Shown piece by piece: positions 50,279 through 59,415 of a stretch of DNA of 64,000 nt. A program made the position numbers and the translations under genes. Location: assembly GCF_000336755.1 (NCBI RefSeq), contig NZ_AOLK01000021.1:126253-190252 (forward strand), written 5' to 3'. Under the pieces are notes generated by a model. That model was not told the DNA's origin and made no database searches. It saw only the letters and a program-made list of their open reading frames with translations. This stretch comes from Haloferax elongans ATCC BAA-1513. GTDB taxonomy: Archaea > Halobacteriota > Halobacteria > Halobacteriales > Haloferacaceae. Position 1 is the first letter of the stretch. Every line of letters starts with the position of its first letter.

Positions 50279-51439
50279 TTAGAATGCGGCGTCGAACGCC
50301 TGTTCGAGGTCGGCTTTCATGTCATCGACGTGCTCGATACCGACAGAGACTCGGATGAGACCGTCGGTCAGGCCAGCTTCGAGGCGCTCTTCGCGGGGAA
50401 TCGCCGCGTGCGTCATCGCTGCTGGCTGTTCGATGAGGCTCTCGACGCCACCGAGACTCTCTGCGAGGGTGAACACCTCTGTCTCCTCGACCACGGTGGA
50501 CGCTTGGTCGAGCGTGCCGTCGAGTTCGAACGAGAGCATGCCGCCGAAGTCATCCATCTGCTTGGCTGCGAGGTCGTGTTGCGGGTGCGAGTCGAGGCCG
50601 GGGTAGAAGACTTCAGAGACGGCCTCGTGGTCGTCGAGCCACGCAGCGAGTTCGCGGGCGTTGTCACAGTGGCGGTCCATTCGAACGGGGAGCGTCTTCG
50701 TCCCGCGGAGAACGAGGAAGCAGTCGAACGGCGATGGCGTCGCGCCGACCGAGTTCTGGTAGAACGCAATCTCCTCGTCGAGTTCTTCGTCGTCGGTGAT
50801 GAGCGCGCCGCCGACGATGTCGGAGTGGCCACCGAGGTACTTCGTCAGCGAGTGCGAGACGATGTCTGCACCGTGTTCGAGCGGGCGCTGGAGGTACGGC
50901 GTCGCAAAGGTGTTGTCGACAGCGCAGAGCGCATCGACCTCGTGGGCGATGTCAGCCAGCGCTTCGATGTCGTTGACGCGCATGAGGGGATTCGTCGGCG
51001 TCTCGACCCACACGAGTTCGGTGTCGTCGCGGACAGCGTCGCGGACAGCGTCGTGGTCGGTCGTCTCCACGAAGTCGAATTCGAGGTCGTACTTCTCATA
51101 GACCTGCGTGAAGATGCGGTGGGTCCCACCGTAGACGTCGTTGCCGGCGACGACGTGGTCGCCCGCTTCGAGCAGGTTGAGAACGGTGTTGATTGCGCCC
51201 ATCCCCGAGGAGAAGGTGCGGCCGTACTCGCCGCCTTCGAGGGCTGCGAGATTCGATTCGAGGTCGGTCCGCGTCGGGTTGCCAGTGCGCGAGTACTCGT
51301 AGCCGCGGTGGTCGCCGGGGCCGTCCTGTGCGTACGTCGAGTTCGCGTAGATGGGCGTCATGAGCGCCCCTGTCTCCTCGTCCGGTTCCTGTCCGGCGTG
51401 GATAGCGCGCGTCTCGAGGTGTCGCTCGTCTTCAGCCAT
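50279..51439 (-). CDS. metB: Cystathionine gamma-synthase/lyase family PLP enzyme
   Basis: A 386-residue Cys/Met-metabolism PLP enzyme. [22 protein letters not shown] opens it. [11 protein letters not shown], then [22 protein letters not shown] and the Schiff-base lysine in [17 protein letters not shown] are diagnostic. It makes or breaks cystathionine in methionine/cysteine interconversion; synthase and lyase cannot be separated by eye. A GGTTAAGTCC element about 26 nt before the ATG makes it leaderless. It is divergent from rpl21e. Confidence 0.9.
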   Translation of the reverse strand: MAEDERHLETRAIHAGQEPDEETGALMTPIYANSTYAQDGPGDHRGYEYSRTGNPTRTDLESNLAALEGGEYGRTFSSGMGAINTVLNLLEAGDHVVAGNDVYGGTHRIFTQVYEKYDLEFDFVETTDHDAVRDAVRDDTELVWVETPTNPLMRVNDIEALADIAHEVDALCAVDNTFATPYLQRPLEHGADIVSHSLTKYLGGHSDIVGGALITDDEELDEEIAFYQNSVGATPSPFDCFLVLRGTKTLPVRMDRHCDNARELAAWLDDHEAVSEVFYPGLDSHPQHDLAAKQMDDFGGMLSFELDGTLDQASTVVEETEVFTLAESLGGVESLIEQPAAMTHAAIPREERLEAGLTDGLIRVSVGIEHVDDMKADLEQAFDAAF

Positions 51440-51504
51440 ACGCGAACGGCCGCACCGACTCGGGTTAAGTCCGTCCCTCTCACTGCGCTGCCGACCCGCC
51501 GACT

Positions 51505-51540
51505 ACGGTGTGGCACCACTCGCCAATCACGGTGTGGCAC
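51505..51540. repeat. 12-bp direct repeat between metB and rpl21e
   Basis: ACGGTGTGGCAC occurs at 51505-51516 and 51529-51540, 24 bp apart, in the shared upstream region of two divergent genes. It lies about 40 bp before the rpl21e TATA box (TTTATAA, 51582-51588). It may be a tandem regulator site; only two copies are present. Confidence 0.5.
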
Positions 51541-51617
51541 GACCACGCGCCTCGCCCACACGCGCGGTTCGTAACGTGCAATTTATAACGGCGACGCAAG
51601 TACTCGTTCTCACGACT

Positions 51618-51908
51618 ATGCCGAGCTCCAACGGTCCGATGAAGGGGACGCGAGGAAAGCTTTCGAACAAACCACGTGAACGCGGTACCTCTCCGCCGCA
51701 GCGCTCTATCGCCGAATTCGACGAGGGTCAGAAGGTCCACCTCAACCTCGACCCGAGCGTGCGCGAAGGCCGCTTCCACCCGCGCTTCAACGGCCTCACC
51801 GGTGAGGTCGTCGGTAAGCAGGGTCGCGCATTCAAGGTCCAGATCAACGATGGCGGCAAAAAAAAGACCGTCATCGTCCGGCCTGCCCATCTGCGCGCCC
51901 AACAGTAA
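51618..51908 (+). CDS. rpl21e: 50S ribosomal protein L21e (eL21)
   Basis: A 96-residue eL21. The N-terminus is [23 protein letters not shown]. The SH3-like barrel includes [40 protein letters not shown] and an Arg/Pro/Ala-rich end. It opens a run with rpoF, and a TATA box at 51582-51588 gives a leader of only a few nt. rpoF begins 3 nt after the stop. Confidence 0.96.
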   Translation: MPSSNGPMKGTRGKLSNKPRERGTSPPQRSIAEFDEGQKVHLNLDPSVREGRFHPRFNGLTGEVVGKQGRAFKVQINDGGKKKTVIVRPAHLRAQQ

Positions 51909-51911
51909 GCG

Positions 51912-52268
51912 ATGACCATCTTCAAAGAGAAGCTCGACGAGGAGTATCTGACCATCTCAGAGGTCAAAGAACTCCTCGCCGAGGTCGAGGCCGACCGCGC
52001 TGCCGACGAAGAGCGCGAAATGCGCTACGAGCTGGCGCGTGCAATCGAGCACGTCAACCGGTTTGCCCACCTCGACCCCGAGGAATCTCGTGAACTCGTC
52101 GAGGAGCTCGCCGAGTTAGAAAAGGTCGACGCACCGACGGCGATCAAAATCGCGGACCTCCTCCCGGAGAACCGCGACGAACTCCGTGCGGTCTACGCGC
52201 AGCAGCGCTACGCGCTGTCGGGCGACGAACTCGACGAGATTCTCAACGTCGTCGCGAAGTACGTCTGA
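51912..52268 (+). CDS. rpoF: DNA-directed RNA polymerase subunit F (Rpb4)
   Basis: A 118-residue archaeal Rpb4 that pairs with RpoE to form the polymerase stalk. EEYLTISEVKELLAEVEADRA, then LARAIEHVNRFAHLDPEESRELVEEL and the C-terminal DLLPENRDELRAVYAQQRYALSGDELDEILNVV are typical. The gene order rpl21e-rpoF-DUF655-ksgA-hemK is a known archaeal cluster that joins transcription and rRNA maturation. Confidence 0.93.
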   Translation: MTIFKEKLDEEYLTISEVKELLAEVEADRAADEEREMRYELARAIEHVNRFAHLDPEESRELVEELAELEKVDAPTAIKIADLLPENRDELRAVYAQQRYALSGDELDEILNVVAKYV

Positions 52269-52290
52269 CCGCGCGACGGCGCGGCCAACT

Positions 52291-52299
52291 ATTTAAATA
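52291..52299 (+). promoter_or_regulatory. Leaderless TATA box of the DUF655 gene
   Basis: ATTTAAATA is centred about 27 nt before the ATG at 52322 and is the strongest TATA match in this part of the window. It shows that the DUF655 gene can be transcribed apart from rpoF. Confidence 0.55.
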
Positions 52300-52321
52300 T
52301 CGGCTCACCGTAGTTACTTGC

Positions 52322-52909
52322 ATGACAGCTTCGGAGAGCGGTGACGCCGATGCGACGGTTGAGTACGCTGTCTTGCTTGACGTACTCAGACATGGGCGTC
52401 GAAACGACGACCGGCGATTCGATTCGGCTCCGATAGCGTACGCACTCGGTGAGACGAACTTCCAGCTCTTGGAGTTGACACTCGAAGAGGACGCCGACGT
52501 GAGCATCGGCGACCGCGTCGCTATCGCACCGACCGCAGACCGCGAGTTGGTGCAGCGCGTCGCGGAGTCGTCGTTCGGCGACCTCTCTAATACGGCCTCC
52601 TCCGAGTTGGAGTACGTCGTCGAGGACATCGTCGACGCCGACGAGAAGCGCTTTGTCGACTTCTACAACGACGCCCAACCTATCACGCTCCGACTCCACC
52701 AGTTGAATCTCCTCCCCGGAATCGGGAAGAAACTCCGAGACAAGCTTCTCGAAGAGCGCAAGCGCTACGGCCCCTTCGAGTCGTTCGAAGACCTCGAAGA
52801 GCGTGTCTCTGGCCTTCATCACCCGAAAGAAGTCGTCGTCGAGCGCATTATCGACGAACTTCACGACGACGATGTGAAGTACAAGACGTTCGTGCGAAAC
52901 GACCAATAG
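52322..52909 (+). CDS. DUF655 family predicted RNA-binding protein
   Basis: A 195-residue archaeal DUF655 protein. The N-terminal half is an OB-like beta domain (ALGETNFQLLELTLEEDADVSIGDRVAI). A C-terminal helix-hairpin-helix follows (LLPGIGKKLRDKLLEERKRYGPFESFEDLEERVSG). The family is always near ksgA in archaea and is thought to act in rRNA or ribosome metabolism, but no direct function is established that I know of. Confidence 0.88.
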   Translation: MTASESGDADATVEYAVLLDVLRHGRRNDDRRFDSAPIAYALGETNFQLLELTLEEDADVSIGDRVAIAPTADRELVQRVAESSFGDLSNTASSELEYVVEDIVDADEKRFVDFYNDAQPITLRLHQLNLLPGIGKKLRDKLLEERKRYGPFESFEDLEERVSGLHHPKEVVVERIIDELHDDDVKYKTFVRNDQ

Positions 52910-52952
52910 CTGGAACGGGACTTTTACCCGCCCCCGCCTGTTACTGCTGGCA

Positions 52953-53816
52953 ATGACGAGCGACGGACGTGGCCAGACCCACGGAGACGCCGCGCGCGAC
53001 CCGGACGCGCTCATCCGACGTGCAGGGGCCAGCGGCGACCCCGACCGTGACCAGCACTTCCTCGTCGACGACCGCGTCGTCGACCGAATCCCGACGTACC
53101 TCCCCGAGAACACCGACCTGTCTCACGTCCTCGAAATTGGGGGTGGACCGGGCGTCCTCACGGACCGGCTGCTCGACGTGGCAGACCGCGTCACCGTCGT
53201 CGAACAGGACCGAACGTTCGCCGACCACCTGCGCCGTGAGTTCGCTGAGGAAGTCGAAGCCGGTCGCCTCACAGTACTCGAAGGCGACGCCCTCGAAATC
53301 GACCTCCCCGACTTTTCGGCGTGTGTCTCGAACCTCCCGTACGGCATCTCCTCGGAAATCTCGTTCCGTCTCCTCCCCGAAGGCAAGCCGCTCGTGCTCA
53401 TGTTTCAAAAGGAGTTCGGCGAGCGCATGGCCGCCGAGTCCGGCACCTCGGAGTACGGCCGCCTCTCGGTGAGTGCACAGCACTACGGCGACGTCAACGT
53501 CTGCGAAATCGTGCCTCGCGAGGCGTTCGACCCACAACCCGCTGTGCAGAGTGCAATCGTACGTATCGAACCGCACGCGCCCGACTACGAGGTCGACGAC
53601 GAGGAGTTCTTCCTCGACTTCGTGAAGGCGCTGTTTACACAGCGTCGAAAGACCATCCGAAACGGGATTCGAAACACGCCACACATCTCCGGGCTCTCTG
53701 ACCCGGACGCGGTCGTCGAGGCTGCGGACGAGGACGTCCTTCGAAAGCGCGCCGGAAACATGGCGCCCGCGGAATTCGCCGAACTCGCGCAACTCGCCGC
53801 CGACGTCGGCCTGTAG
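52953..53816 (+). CDS. ksgA: Ribosomal RNA small-subunit adenine dimethyltransferase
   Basis: A 287-residue KsgA/Dim1 enzyme. It dimethylates two adjacent adenosines at the 3' end of 16S rRNA late in 30S assembly. Motif I is VLEIGGGPGVLTDRLL and the catalytic NLPYGISSEI is motif IV. QKEFGERMAAESGTSEYGRLSV continues, and the C-terminal helical domain includes FTQRRKTIRNGIRN. CTTTTACCC about 27 nt before the ATG serves as leaderless promoter. mscS follows after 3 bp. Confidence 0.95.
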   Translation: MTSDGRGQTHGDAARDPDALIRRAGASGDPDRDQHFLVDDRVVDRIPTYLPENTDLSHVLEIGGGPGVLTDRLLDVADRVTVVEQDRTFADHLRREFAEEVEAGRLTVLEGDALEIDLPDFSACVSNLPYGISSEISFRLLPEGKPLVLMFQKEFGERMAAESGTSEYGRLSVSAQHYGDVNVCEIVPREAFDPQPAVQSAIVRIEPHAPDYEVDDEEFFLDFVKALFTQRRKTIRNGIRNTPHISGLSDPDAVVEAADEDVLRKRAGNMAPAEFAELAQLAADVGL

Positions 53817-53819
53817 GTT

Positions 53820-55046
53820 ATGTTCACCCCTGTGTTCGACACTCCAGCCGCCGCGTCCGAGCTCACACTCCTTCAAGGTGAGACGCCTCTCGCCACCATT
53901 CTCTCGTCGTTCGAAGCCAGAATCGTGGCTAGCGTCCTCCTCGTCGTCGCGATACTGGCAGTCTGGCGGTCCTCCGCTCGACTCCACGACCGGGACGTCG
54001 AGTCGCTGTCGTCGCTGCTGTGGCACCTCGCTGTCACGCTCTTTCGCCTCACTGTTGTCGTCGCCGGTGGGAGTCTACTCGTCGCAATCTGGCCGACCAG
54101 CGAAGAGTTCGCCACGATAGCCGCCGAGTACGGACTCGATACGCAGGCGCTCGTCCGGGTTGTTCTCTCGATGATTCTCCTCGTCGGTGCGTACGTGCTG
54201 ACGTCGGTTCTCGGGCGGTTCATCACAGAGATTGCGAGTACCCGCCCAGAGATATCCGACCACCAGCGGGAGATTATCTACCGACTCGCGCAAGTCGCGA
54301 CGTACCTCGTCGCAATCGTCGGTATCCTCGGCGTCTGGGAGGCGAACCTCGGTGGGTTCCTCGTCGGTGCCGGGTTCCTTGGTATCGTGGTCGGGATGGC
54401 GGCCAGACAGACACTCGGCGCGCTCATCGCGGGCTTCGTCCTCATGTTCTCGCGCCCGTTCGAAATCGGTGACTGGGTCGAAGTCGGAAACCACGAGGGT
54501 ATCGTCACCGAAATCACGGTCGTGAACACCCGCATCCAGACGTTCGACGGCGAGTACGTCATGATTCCCAACGACGTGGTGAGTTCCGAGAGCCTCGTCA
54601 ACCGGAGTCGAAAGGGTCGTCTCCGTCTCGACGTCGAGGTCGGCGTCGACTACGGTACCGACTTGGAACGGGCCGCGACGGTGGCACAGGAGGCGGTCGA
54701 AGACCTCGACGAAGTACTCTCGGTTCCGAAGCCGCAGGTCGTCGCGAAGCGCTTTGCCGACTCCGCAGTCGTTCTCGGGGTTCGCCCGTGGATAGACCGA
54801 CCGAGCGCCCGCCGGAAGTGGCGCGCACAGACGGCGGTCATCGGCACGATTCACGAGGAGTTCCAATCGGAGGGTATCACGATACCGTTCCCGCAGCGCG
54901 AACTCTCGTCGCGTGAGCAGACCGGACCAGTTCGGCTCACGGAGCCGTCGGAGTCGCCCGCGGAGAGAAACGGCCAGCAGTCAGACGGGCAGCAAGCAGA
55001 CTCCAGTGCGGGACAAGCCGATGCGAACCCGGAGGACAGCCGATGA
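53820..55046 (+). CDS. mscS: MscS family mechanosensitive channel
   Basis: A 408-residue membrane protein. It has a four-helix region ending in the pore helix (VVGMAARQTLGALIAGFVLMFSRPFEIGDWVEV) and the beta domain (EGIVTEITVVNTRIQTFDGEYVMIPNDVV). A disordered Gln/Asp-rich tail of about 45 residues follows. Such channels release solutes on osmotic down-shock. It stands in the ksgA-hemK cluster and overlaps the methyltransferase gene by 4 nt, so its expression is coupled to that cluster. Confidence 0.9.
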   Translation: MFTPVFDTPAAASELTLLQGETPLATILSSFEARIVASVLLVVAILAVWRSSARLHDRDVESLSSLLWHLAVTLFRLTVVVAGGSLLVAIWPTSEEFATIAAEYGLDTQALVRVVLSMILLVGAYVLTSVLGRFITEIASTRPEISDHQREIIYRLAQVATYLVAIVGILGVWEANLGGFLVGAGFLGIVVGMAARQTLGALIAGFVLMFSRPFEIGDWVEVGNHEGIVTEITVVNTRIQTFDGEYVMIPNDVVSSESLVNRSRKGRLRLDVEVGVDYGTDLERAATVAQEAVEDLDEVLSVPKPQVVAKRFADSAVVLGVRPWIDRPSARRKWRAQTAVIGTIHEEFQSEGITIPFPQRELSSREQTGPVRLTEPSESPAERNGQQSDGQQADSSAGQADANPEDSR

Positions 55047-55639
55047 CTGACCTCGCAGACCGCCGTGGTGTGAACACCACCGTCTACCAGCCTGCGGAGG
55101 ACTCTGGACTGCTCGCGAAGGCCGCAGTCGGGCGCGTCTCGGGACGCGTCCTCGAAGTCGGAACTGGGTCTGGGTGGGTCTCGGAACAACTCGTCCGAAA
55201 GACCGACGCCGATGTCGTCGCGAGCGACCTGAACCCCCACGCGTGCCGACAGGCAGCAAAGCGAGCCGCCGCGCTCCGAGAAGAGGGCGAACGCGGCTTT
55301 CAGGTCGTTCGCGGAAACCTCGTCAGTCCATTTCGTGACGACTCGTTCGACGCCGTCGCGTTCAACCCGCCGTATCTCCCGGCGGACCCGGACGCCGAGC
55401 GCGACGACTGGATGGAGACGGCGCTCACCGGCGGTGAAGACGGGCGCGCCGTCATCGACCCCTTCCTCGACGCGGTCGGACGTGTTCTCAAGCCGGAGGG
55501 AGAGGCGCTGCTTCTCGTCAGTAGCCTCTCGGGCTACGACGACGTACTCGACCGCGCCGAGGCAAACGGCTTTTCTCACGAGGTCGTCGTCCAGGAGTCA
55601 TATCCGTTCGAGACGCTGACCGTTCTCGCACTAAAATAA
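55043..55639 (+). CDS. HemK2/PrmC-type protein methyltransferase
   Basis: A 198-residue class I SAM-dependent methyltransferase of the archaeal HemK-related group. YQPAEDSGLLAKAA comes first, then VLEVGTGSGWVSEQL (motif I), ASDLNPHACRQAAKRAA and the signature NPPYLP (108-113). In archaea and eukaryotes this group methylates the Gln of the GGQ motif in the release factor, with a Trm112-like partner. No partner is in the window. It overlaps mscS by 4 nt. Confidence 0.88.
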   Translation: MTDLADRRGVNTTVYQPAEDSGLLAKAAVGRVSGRVLEVGTGSGWVSEQLVRKTDADVVASDLNPHACRQAAKRAAALREEGERGFQVVRGNLVSPFRDDSFDAVAFNPPYLPADPDAERDDWMETALTGGEDGRAVIDPFLDAVGRVLKPEGEALLLVSSLSGYDDVLDRAEANGFSHEVVVQESYPFETLTVLALK

Positions 55640-55660
55640 CTCTGGTGCATTTGTTGATAC

Positions 55661-55674
55661 AGGAAATATTATAG
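55661..55674 (+). promoter_or_regulatory. Leaderless promoter of the split methionine synthase operon
   Basis: AGGAAATATTATAG is centred about 29 nt before the ATG at 55699, with the purines as BRE and AATATTATA as TATA box. Confidence 0.5.
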
Positions 55675-55698
55675 CCCGTCATTTCGAAACGAGGAGTG

Positions 55699-56709
55699 AT
55701 GACCGAACTCGTCTCGACCACACCGGGACTGTATCCGCTCCCGGATTGGGCGAAACAGGAGCTCTCCGACCTGAAAGGCCACCAGAAACACGACCTCATC
55801 TCCGGCAACGAAGGGGCCGATATCGTCGCGGCGTACGACCGCGCTCGCGAGGAAGTCGTCTCCGAGCAAGTCGACGCGGGCCTCGACCGCGTCGTCGAGG
55901 GGCAACTCCGCTGGGACGACATGCTCGCGCACCCGCTGACGGTCCACGAGAACGTCGATACCGGCGGTATCGTGCGCTACTACGACAACAACAACTTCTA
56001 CCGCGACCCGCAGGTCCGCGGCGAACTCACCTTCTCCGGCGACGTCGCGGCCGAACTGGACGCCACCGCCGACCTCCTCGGCGACGACGAGTCGCTGCAG
56101 GCGGTCCTCCCCGGCCCGTACACGCTGGCTGAACTCGCGACCGACGAACACTACGGCGACGAAGCCGAGTTCCTCGACGCAGTCGGCGACTTCCTCGCCG
56201 ACGAGGTGGACGCGTTCCCCTCCCACGAGACGCTGTTCCTCCTCGAACCGTCCTTGGTGTTCTCGCCGCCGGGTGAGGACATCGACGCGCGGGTGCCGGA
56301 CGCAATCTCCGCCATCTCTGGTGCGACCGACGCCGACGTGGTCGTCCACACGTACTGGGGCGCACTCGAAGAGAAAGTCTACGCCCACCTGATGGACGCC
56401 GACGTGGACGCGCTCGGCTTCGACTTCGTCGCTGGCGACCGCGACCAGACGCTTTACAACATCAACGAGTACGGCACGAAGGATGACATCGCACTCGGCC
56501 TCGTCGATGGACAGAACACGCTCGTCGAGAGCCCCGAGACGGTCCGCGAGCGCGTCGATTGGACCCTCGACCAAGTACAGAGCCAGACGTTCGACACCGC
56601 CTACGTGACTTCCAACACCGAACTGTTCTACCTGCCGGAGAACCGTGCGACCGAGAAACTCAGTGCGCTCGCCGCTGTCGCTGACGCGGAAGTGGAGGTG
56701 GAAGCATGA
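55699..56709 (+). CDS. Methionine synthase (cobalamin-independent type), N-terminal-like subunit
   Basis: A 336-residue TIM-barrel protein related to the MetE/UROD superfamily. It begins TELVSTTPGLYPLPDWAKQELSD, and ADIVAAYDRAREEVVSEQVDAGLDRVVEGQLRWDDML is typical. It lacks the His/Cys zinc set seen in its partner, so it likely provides the folate- or methyl-donor-side barrel. It overlaps the next gene by 4 nt (ATGA), and the pair equals the two halves of bacterial MetE encoded separately. Confidence 0.85.
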   Translation: MTELVSTTPGLYPLPDWAKQELSDLKGHQKHDLISGNEGADIVAAYDRAREEVVSEQVDAGLDRVVEGQLRWDDMLAHPLTVHENVDTGGIVRYYDNNNFYRDPQVRGELTFSGDVAAELDATADLLGDDESLQAVLPGPYTLAELATDEHYGDEAEFLDAVGDFLADEVDAFPSHETLFLLEPSLVFSPPGEDIDARVPDAISAISGATDADVVVHTYWGALEEKVYAHLMDADVDALGFDFVAGDRDQTLYNINEYGTKDDIALGLVDGQNTLVESPETVRERVDWTLDQVQSQTFDTAYVTSNTELFYLPENRATEKLSALAAVADAEVEVEA

Positions 56710-57779
56710 GCCGCGACGTCGAAAATCGCGAGCAGTTCCGCCCAGAGAACCACGACAACGAGCACTTCCTGCTCACCACCGTCGTTGGCTCGTATCCGAA
56801 GCCCAAGTGGCTCAACCGCGCGACCGACCTCGCGGAGGACCCCGACTCGAAGTTCACGGACGAACACCTCCACGAGGCGCACGACGACGCCTGTCGCGTC
56901 ATCACGCACGAACACGAACGCGCCGGCCTCGACACCGTCGTCGACGGCGAGATGCGCCGCAACGAGATGGTCGAGTTCTTCGCTCATCGGATTCCTGGCT
57001 ACGAGTTCAACGGGCCGGTGAAGGTCTGGGGCCACAACTACTTCGACAAGCCCTCGGTAATCGACAAAGTCGAGTACGACGAACCGTGGCTCGTCGACGA
57101 GTTCGAATTCACGAGCAACGTGGCATCGAAACCCGTCAAGGTTCCAATCACGGGGCCGTACACGCTCGCGAGCTGGTCGTTCAACGAACACTACGACAGC
57201 GAGGAAGAACTCGCGTACGCGCTTGCTGACCTCGTCAACGAGGAAATCGAGCAACTCGTCGAGGCGGGCGCGCGCTACATCCAAATCGACGAACCCGCGC
57301 TGGCGACGACGCCCGACGACCACGCCATCGTCGGTGAGTGTCTCGAACGCATCGTCTCGGGTGTCCCGGACGAGGTTCGCGTCGGTCTCCACGTCTGTTA
57401 CGGCGACTACTCGCGCATCTACCCCGAACTCAACGACTACCCTATCGACGAGTTCGACGTGGAACTGTGCAACGGCGGCTACGAGCAAATCGACGTGTTC
57501 ACCGAACCCGAGTTCGAACCCGACCTCGCACTCGGCGTCGTCGACGTGCACACCGCCGAGGTCGAGACCGTCGAAGAAATCAAGGAGAACATCAAGCAAG
57601 GGCTGAAGGTCGTCCCGCCGGAGAAACTCACCATCTCGCCCGACTGTGGTGTGAAACTCCTCCCCCGCGAGGTTGCCTATCAGAAGATGGAGAACATGGT
57701 CACGGCCGCCCGCGAAGTCGAAGCCGAACTCGACGCCGGAGAAATCGACCTCGCTGCGCCCGTCCCGCAGGCCGACTAA
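56706..57779 (+). CDS. metE: Methionine synthase (cobalamin-independent type), catalytic zinc subunit
   Basis: A 357-residue TIM barrel that transfers a methyl group to homocysteine. Zinc ligands are visible: H229 and C231 in LHVCYGDY and C314 in SPDCGVKLLP. TTVVGSYPKP is the homocysteine-side start, and YIQIDEPALA carries the substrate Asp/Glu. In archaea the natural methyl donor may differ from the bacterial polyglutamyl folate. It is coupled to the N-terminal-like subunit. Confidence 0.9.
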   Translation: MSRDVENREQFRPENHDNEHFLLTTVVGSYPKPKWLNRATDLAEDPDSKFTDEHLHEAHDDACRVITHEHERAGLDTVVDGEMRRNEMVEFFAHRIPGYEFNGPVKVWGHNYFDKPSVIDKVEYDEPWLVDEFEFTSNVASKPVKVPITGPYTLASWSFNEHYDSEEELAYALADLVNEEIEQLVEAGARYIQIDEPALATTPDDHAIVGECLERIVSGVPDEVRVGLHVCYGDYSRIYPELNDYPIDEFDVELCNGGYEQIDVFTEPEFEPDLALGVVDVHTAEVETVEEIKENIKQGLKVVPPEKLTISPDCGVKLLPREVAYQKMENMVTAAREVEAELDAGEIDLAAPVPQAD

Positions 57780-57917
57780 CTGTCCGGACCACTCAGCCGA
57801 CGAACTGGCCGGGTGTCTCGGCTCTCTTTTTGAACAGTGCCAACTCGCACAGCGCGGTACTCTCGTTTCACAGAATGTTTGTGAATTGTTAACACTAAAC
57901 ACTGTGTATTGGGTGTT

Positions 57918-58409
57918 ATGGCATCCGAATCAATCGCGCCGACCACCGAGAACGTCGAACTCTGTCGTCGGTACGTAGAGGACTTCATCAACACCGGAGA
58001 CCGCGCAGTCGCCGCGGACACACTTCACACAGACGTGGTTTCACACCAGTTAGGCGTCGACGAGGTCCGAGAGGGCCGGGACGTGCTCGTCGACCAGTTG
58101 CTCGCCTTCCGCGATGCGGTACCGAATTGGCATATGACGATAGAAGACACCCTCGCACAGGACGACCGGGTGATGTTTCGAATGACCACGCGCGGGACGC
58201 CGCAGAAGGCGTACTGGAATCTCGTTCCGACGGGGAAGTCATTCGAGCAACCGACGTTCTTCGTCTTCCGCGTCGAAGACGACCGCATCGTCGAGCAGTG
58301 GAACATGGTGAATCTGATGGGTATCGCACGAGACCTCGGGATGATGCCGCCGGGACCGCGCGTCATCGCGAAGATGATTGCCCATCGAATTCGCTCGCGA
58401 CTCAGGTGA
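57918..58409 (+). CDS. SnoaL-like ester cyclase family protein
   Basis: A 163-residue NTF2-fold protein. NVELCRRYVEDFINTGDRA opens it. The pocket contains DAVPNWHMTIEDTLAQDDRVMFRMTTRGT and FVFRVEDDRIVEQWNMVNLMG, the usual SnoaL-like lines. Members hydrolyse, cyclise or only bind small hydrophobic molecules; most are uncharacterised. The C-terminal basic helix (RVIAKMIAHRIRSRLR) is unusual. A GTTAACAC element about 28 nt upstream supports the ATG at 57918. Confidence 0.75.
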   Translation: MASESIAPTTENVELCRRYVEDFINTGDRAVAADTLHTDVVSHQLGVDEVREGRDVLVDQLLAFRDAVPNWHMTIEDTLAQDDRVMFRMTTRGTPQKAYWNLVPTGKSFEQPTFFVFRVEDDRIVEQWNMVNLMGIARDLGMMPPGPRVIAKMIAHRIRSRLR

Positions 58410-58522
58410 CTACACGCGTGGGGTGATGGCTCTCTGAGTGGTCAGAGCGCGGACGAGAGGAGTGCCAACAGACGTAGCGGCCGCTCCACTCGGGAGAAGA
58501 AAACGAAAAACCGCGACCTGAC

Positions 58523-58987
58523 TTACTCGTAAAGCCAGGTTTCGTCGATGCGCTCGTAGTCGACCAGTTCGTCGTCGTCGAAGAACAGGTCGATTTCGCG
58601 CTCGTTTGCGCCCTCGTCCTCGTGGTCGGAGCCGTGGATGACGTTCCGACCGAGGTCGAGACCGTAGTCACCGCGGATGGTACCGGGAGCGGACTCGGCG
58701 GGGTCGGTCTCGCCCATCATGCGGCGGACCTGTCGCGTCGCGTCCTGACCTTCCCAGACCATCGCGAAGACGGGACCGGAGGTGATGAAGTCGACGAGAC
58801 CCTCGAAGAACGGCTTGCCCTCGTGCTCGCCGTAGTGTTCGTGGGCGAGTTCCTCGTCGATTTGCATGAACTTGCCGGCGACCATCTTCAGACCGCGGTC
58901 CTCGAAGCGAGAGACGATGTCGCCGATGAGACCGCGCTGGACGCCGTCAGGCTTGACCATCACGAAGGTGCGCTCTGCGTCGGACAT
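58523..58987 (-). CDS. ndk: Nucleoside diphosphate kinase
   Basis: A 154-residue Ndk that balances NTP pools through a phospho-His. [25 protein letters not shown] opens it, and the active-site His lies in [23 protein letters not shown]. The Kpn loop is also present. Length is normal with a short acidic halophile extension. It is the last gene of rpl7ae-rps28e-rpl24e-ndk; its ATG immediately follows the rpl24e stop. Confidence 0.97.
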   Translation of the reverse strand: MSDAERTFVMVKPDGVQRGLIGDIVSRFEDRGLKMVAGKFMQIDEELAHEHYGEHEGKPFFEGLVDFITSGPVFAMVWEGQDATRQVRRMMGETDPAESAPGTIRGDYGLDLGRNVIHGSDHEDEGANEREIDLFFDDDELVDYERIDETWLYE

Positions 58988-59182
58988 TTAGTTGTCCTCC
59001 CCTCGTGCGCGCTGACCGGCTTCCGTCCACTCGAGGTCACGGGCCTCGCGACCGAGGAAGTAGTTCTTCTCGGCCTTCGAGTCCTTGAAGTGGAGGATGG
59101 TACCGTCGTTCTTGACGTACATCGTGCCCGTACCGGGCTCGATGTCTTCACCACTGTAGTCGCAGGTTCGCTTCTCAACCAT
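58988..59182 (-). CDS. rpl24e: 50S ribosomal protein L24e (eL24)
   Basis: A 64-residue eL24. The N-terminal zinc-ribbon-like region of this archaeal type (RTCDYSGEDIEPGTGTMYVKNDG) here keeps only one Cys. The core FKDSKAEKNYFLGREARDLEWTEAG follows. A GTG two codons earlier overlaps the rps28e stop; the ATG at 59182 is the simplest choice. It sits between rps28e and ndk, the standard archaeal order. Confidence 0.94.
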   Translation of the reverse strand: MVEKRTCDYSGEDIEPGTGTMYVKNDGTILHFKDSKAEKNYFLGREARDLEWTEAGQRARGEDN

Positions 59183-59184
59183 GT

Positions 59185-59409
59185 TCACTGACCTCCGATG
59201 GAGTCGGCGTCACGCTGGGTCTCGCGCAGCTGGAGAATGTCGCCCTCACGGACGGGACCCAGCACGTTTCGCGTGATGATGCGCCCTTTGTTGGAGCCCT
59301 CTTGGATGCGGCACTTGACCTGCATGGCCTCGCCGTGCATCCCTGTCTTTCCAACGACTTCGATGACTTCGGCAGAGGTCGAGTCGCTGGCTTGTTCGTC
59401 CGCGCTCAT
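59185..59409 (-). CDS. rps28e: 30S ribosomal protein S28e (eS28)
   Basis: A 74-residue eS28 near the mRNA exit. [60 protein letters not shown] is the near-universal archaeal sequence pattern, here described by its blocks [11 protein letters not shown] and [11 protein letters not shown]. It has an acidic N-terminal arm. It lies 6 bp after rpl7ae and overlaps the possible GTG of rpl24e. Confidence 0.96.
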   Translation of the reverse strand: MSADEQASDSTSAEVIEVVGKTGMHGEAMQVKCRIQEGSNKGRIITRNVLGPVREGDILQLRETQRDADSIGGQ

Positions 59410-59415
59410 GGTCAG

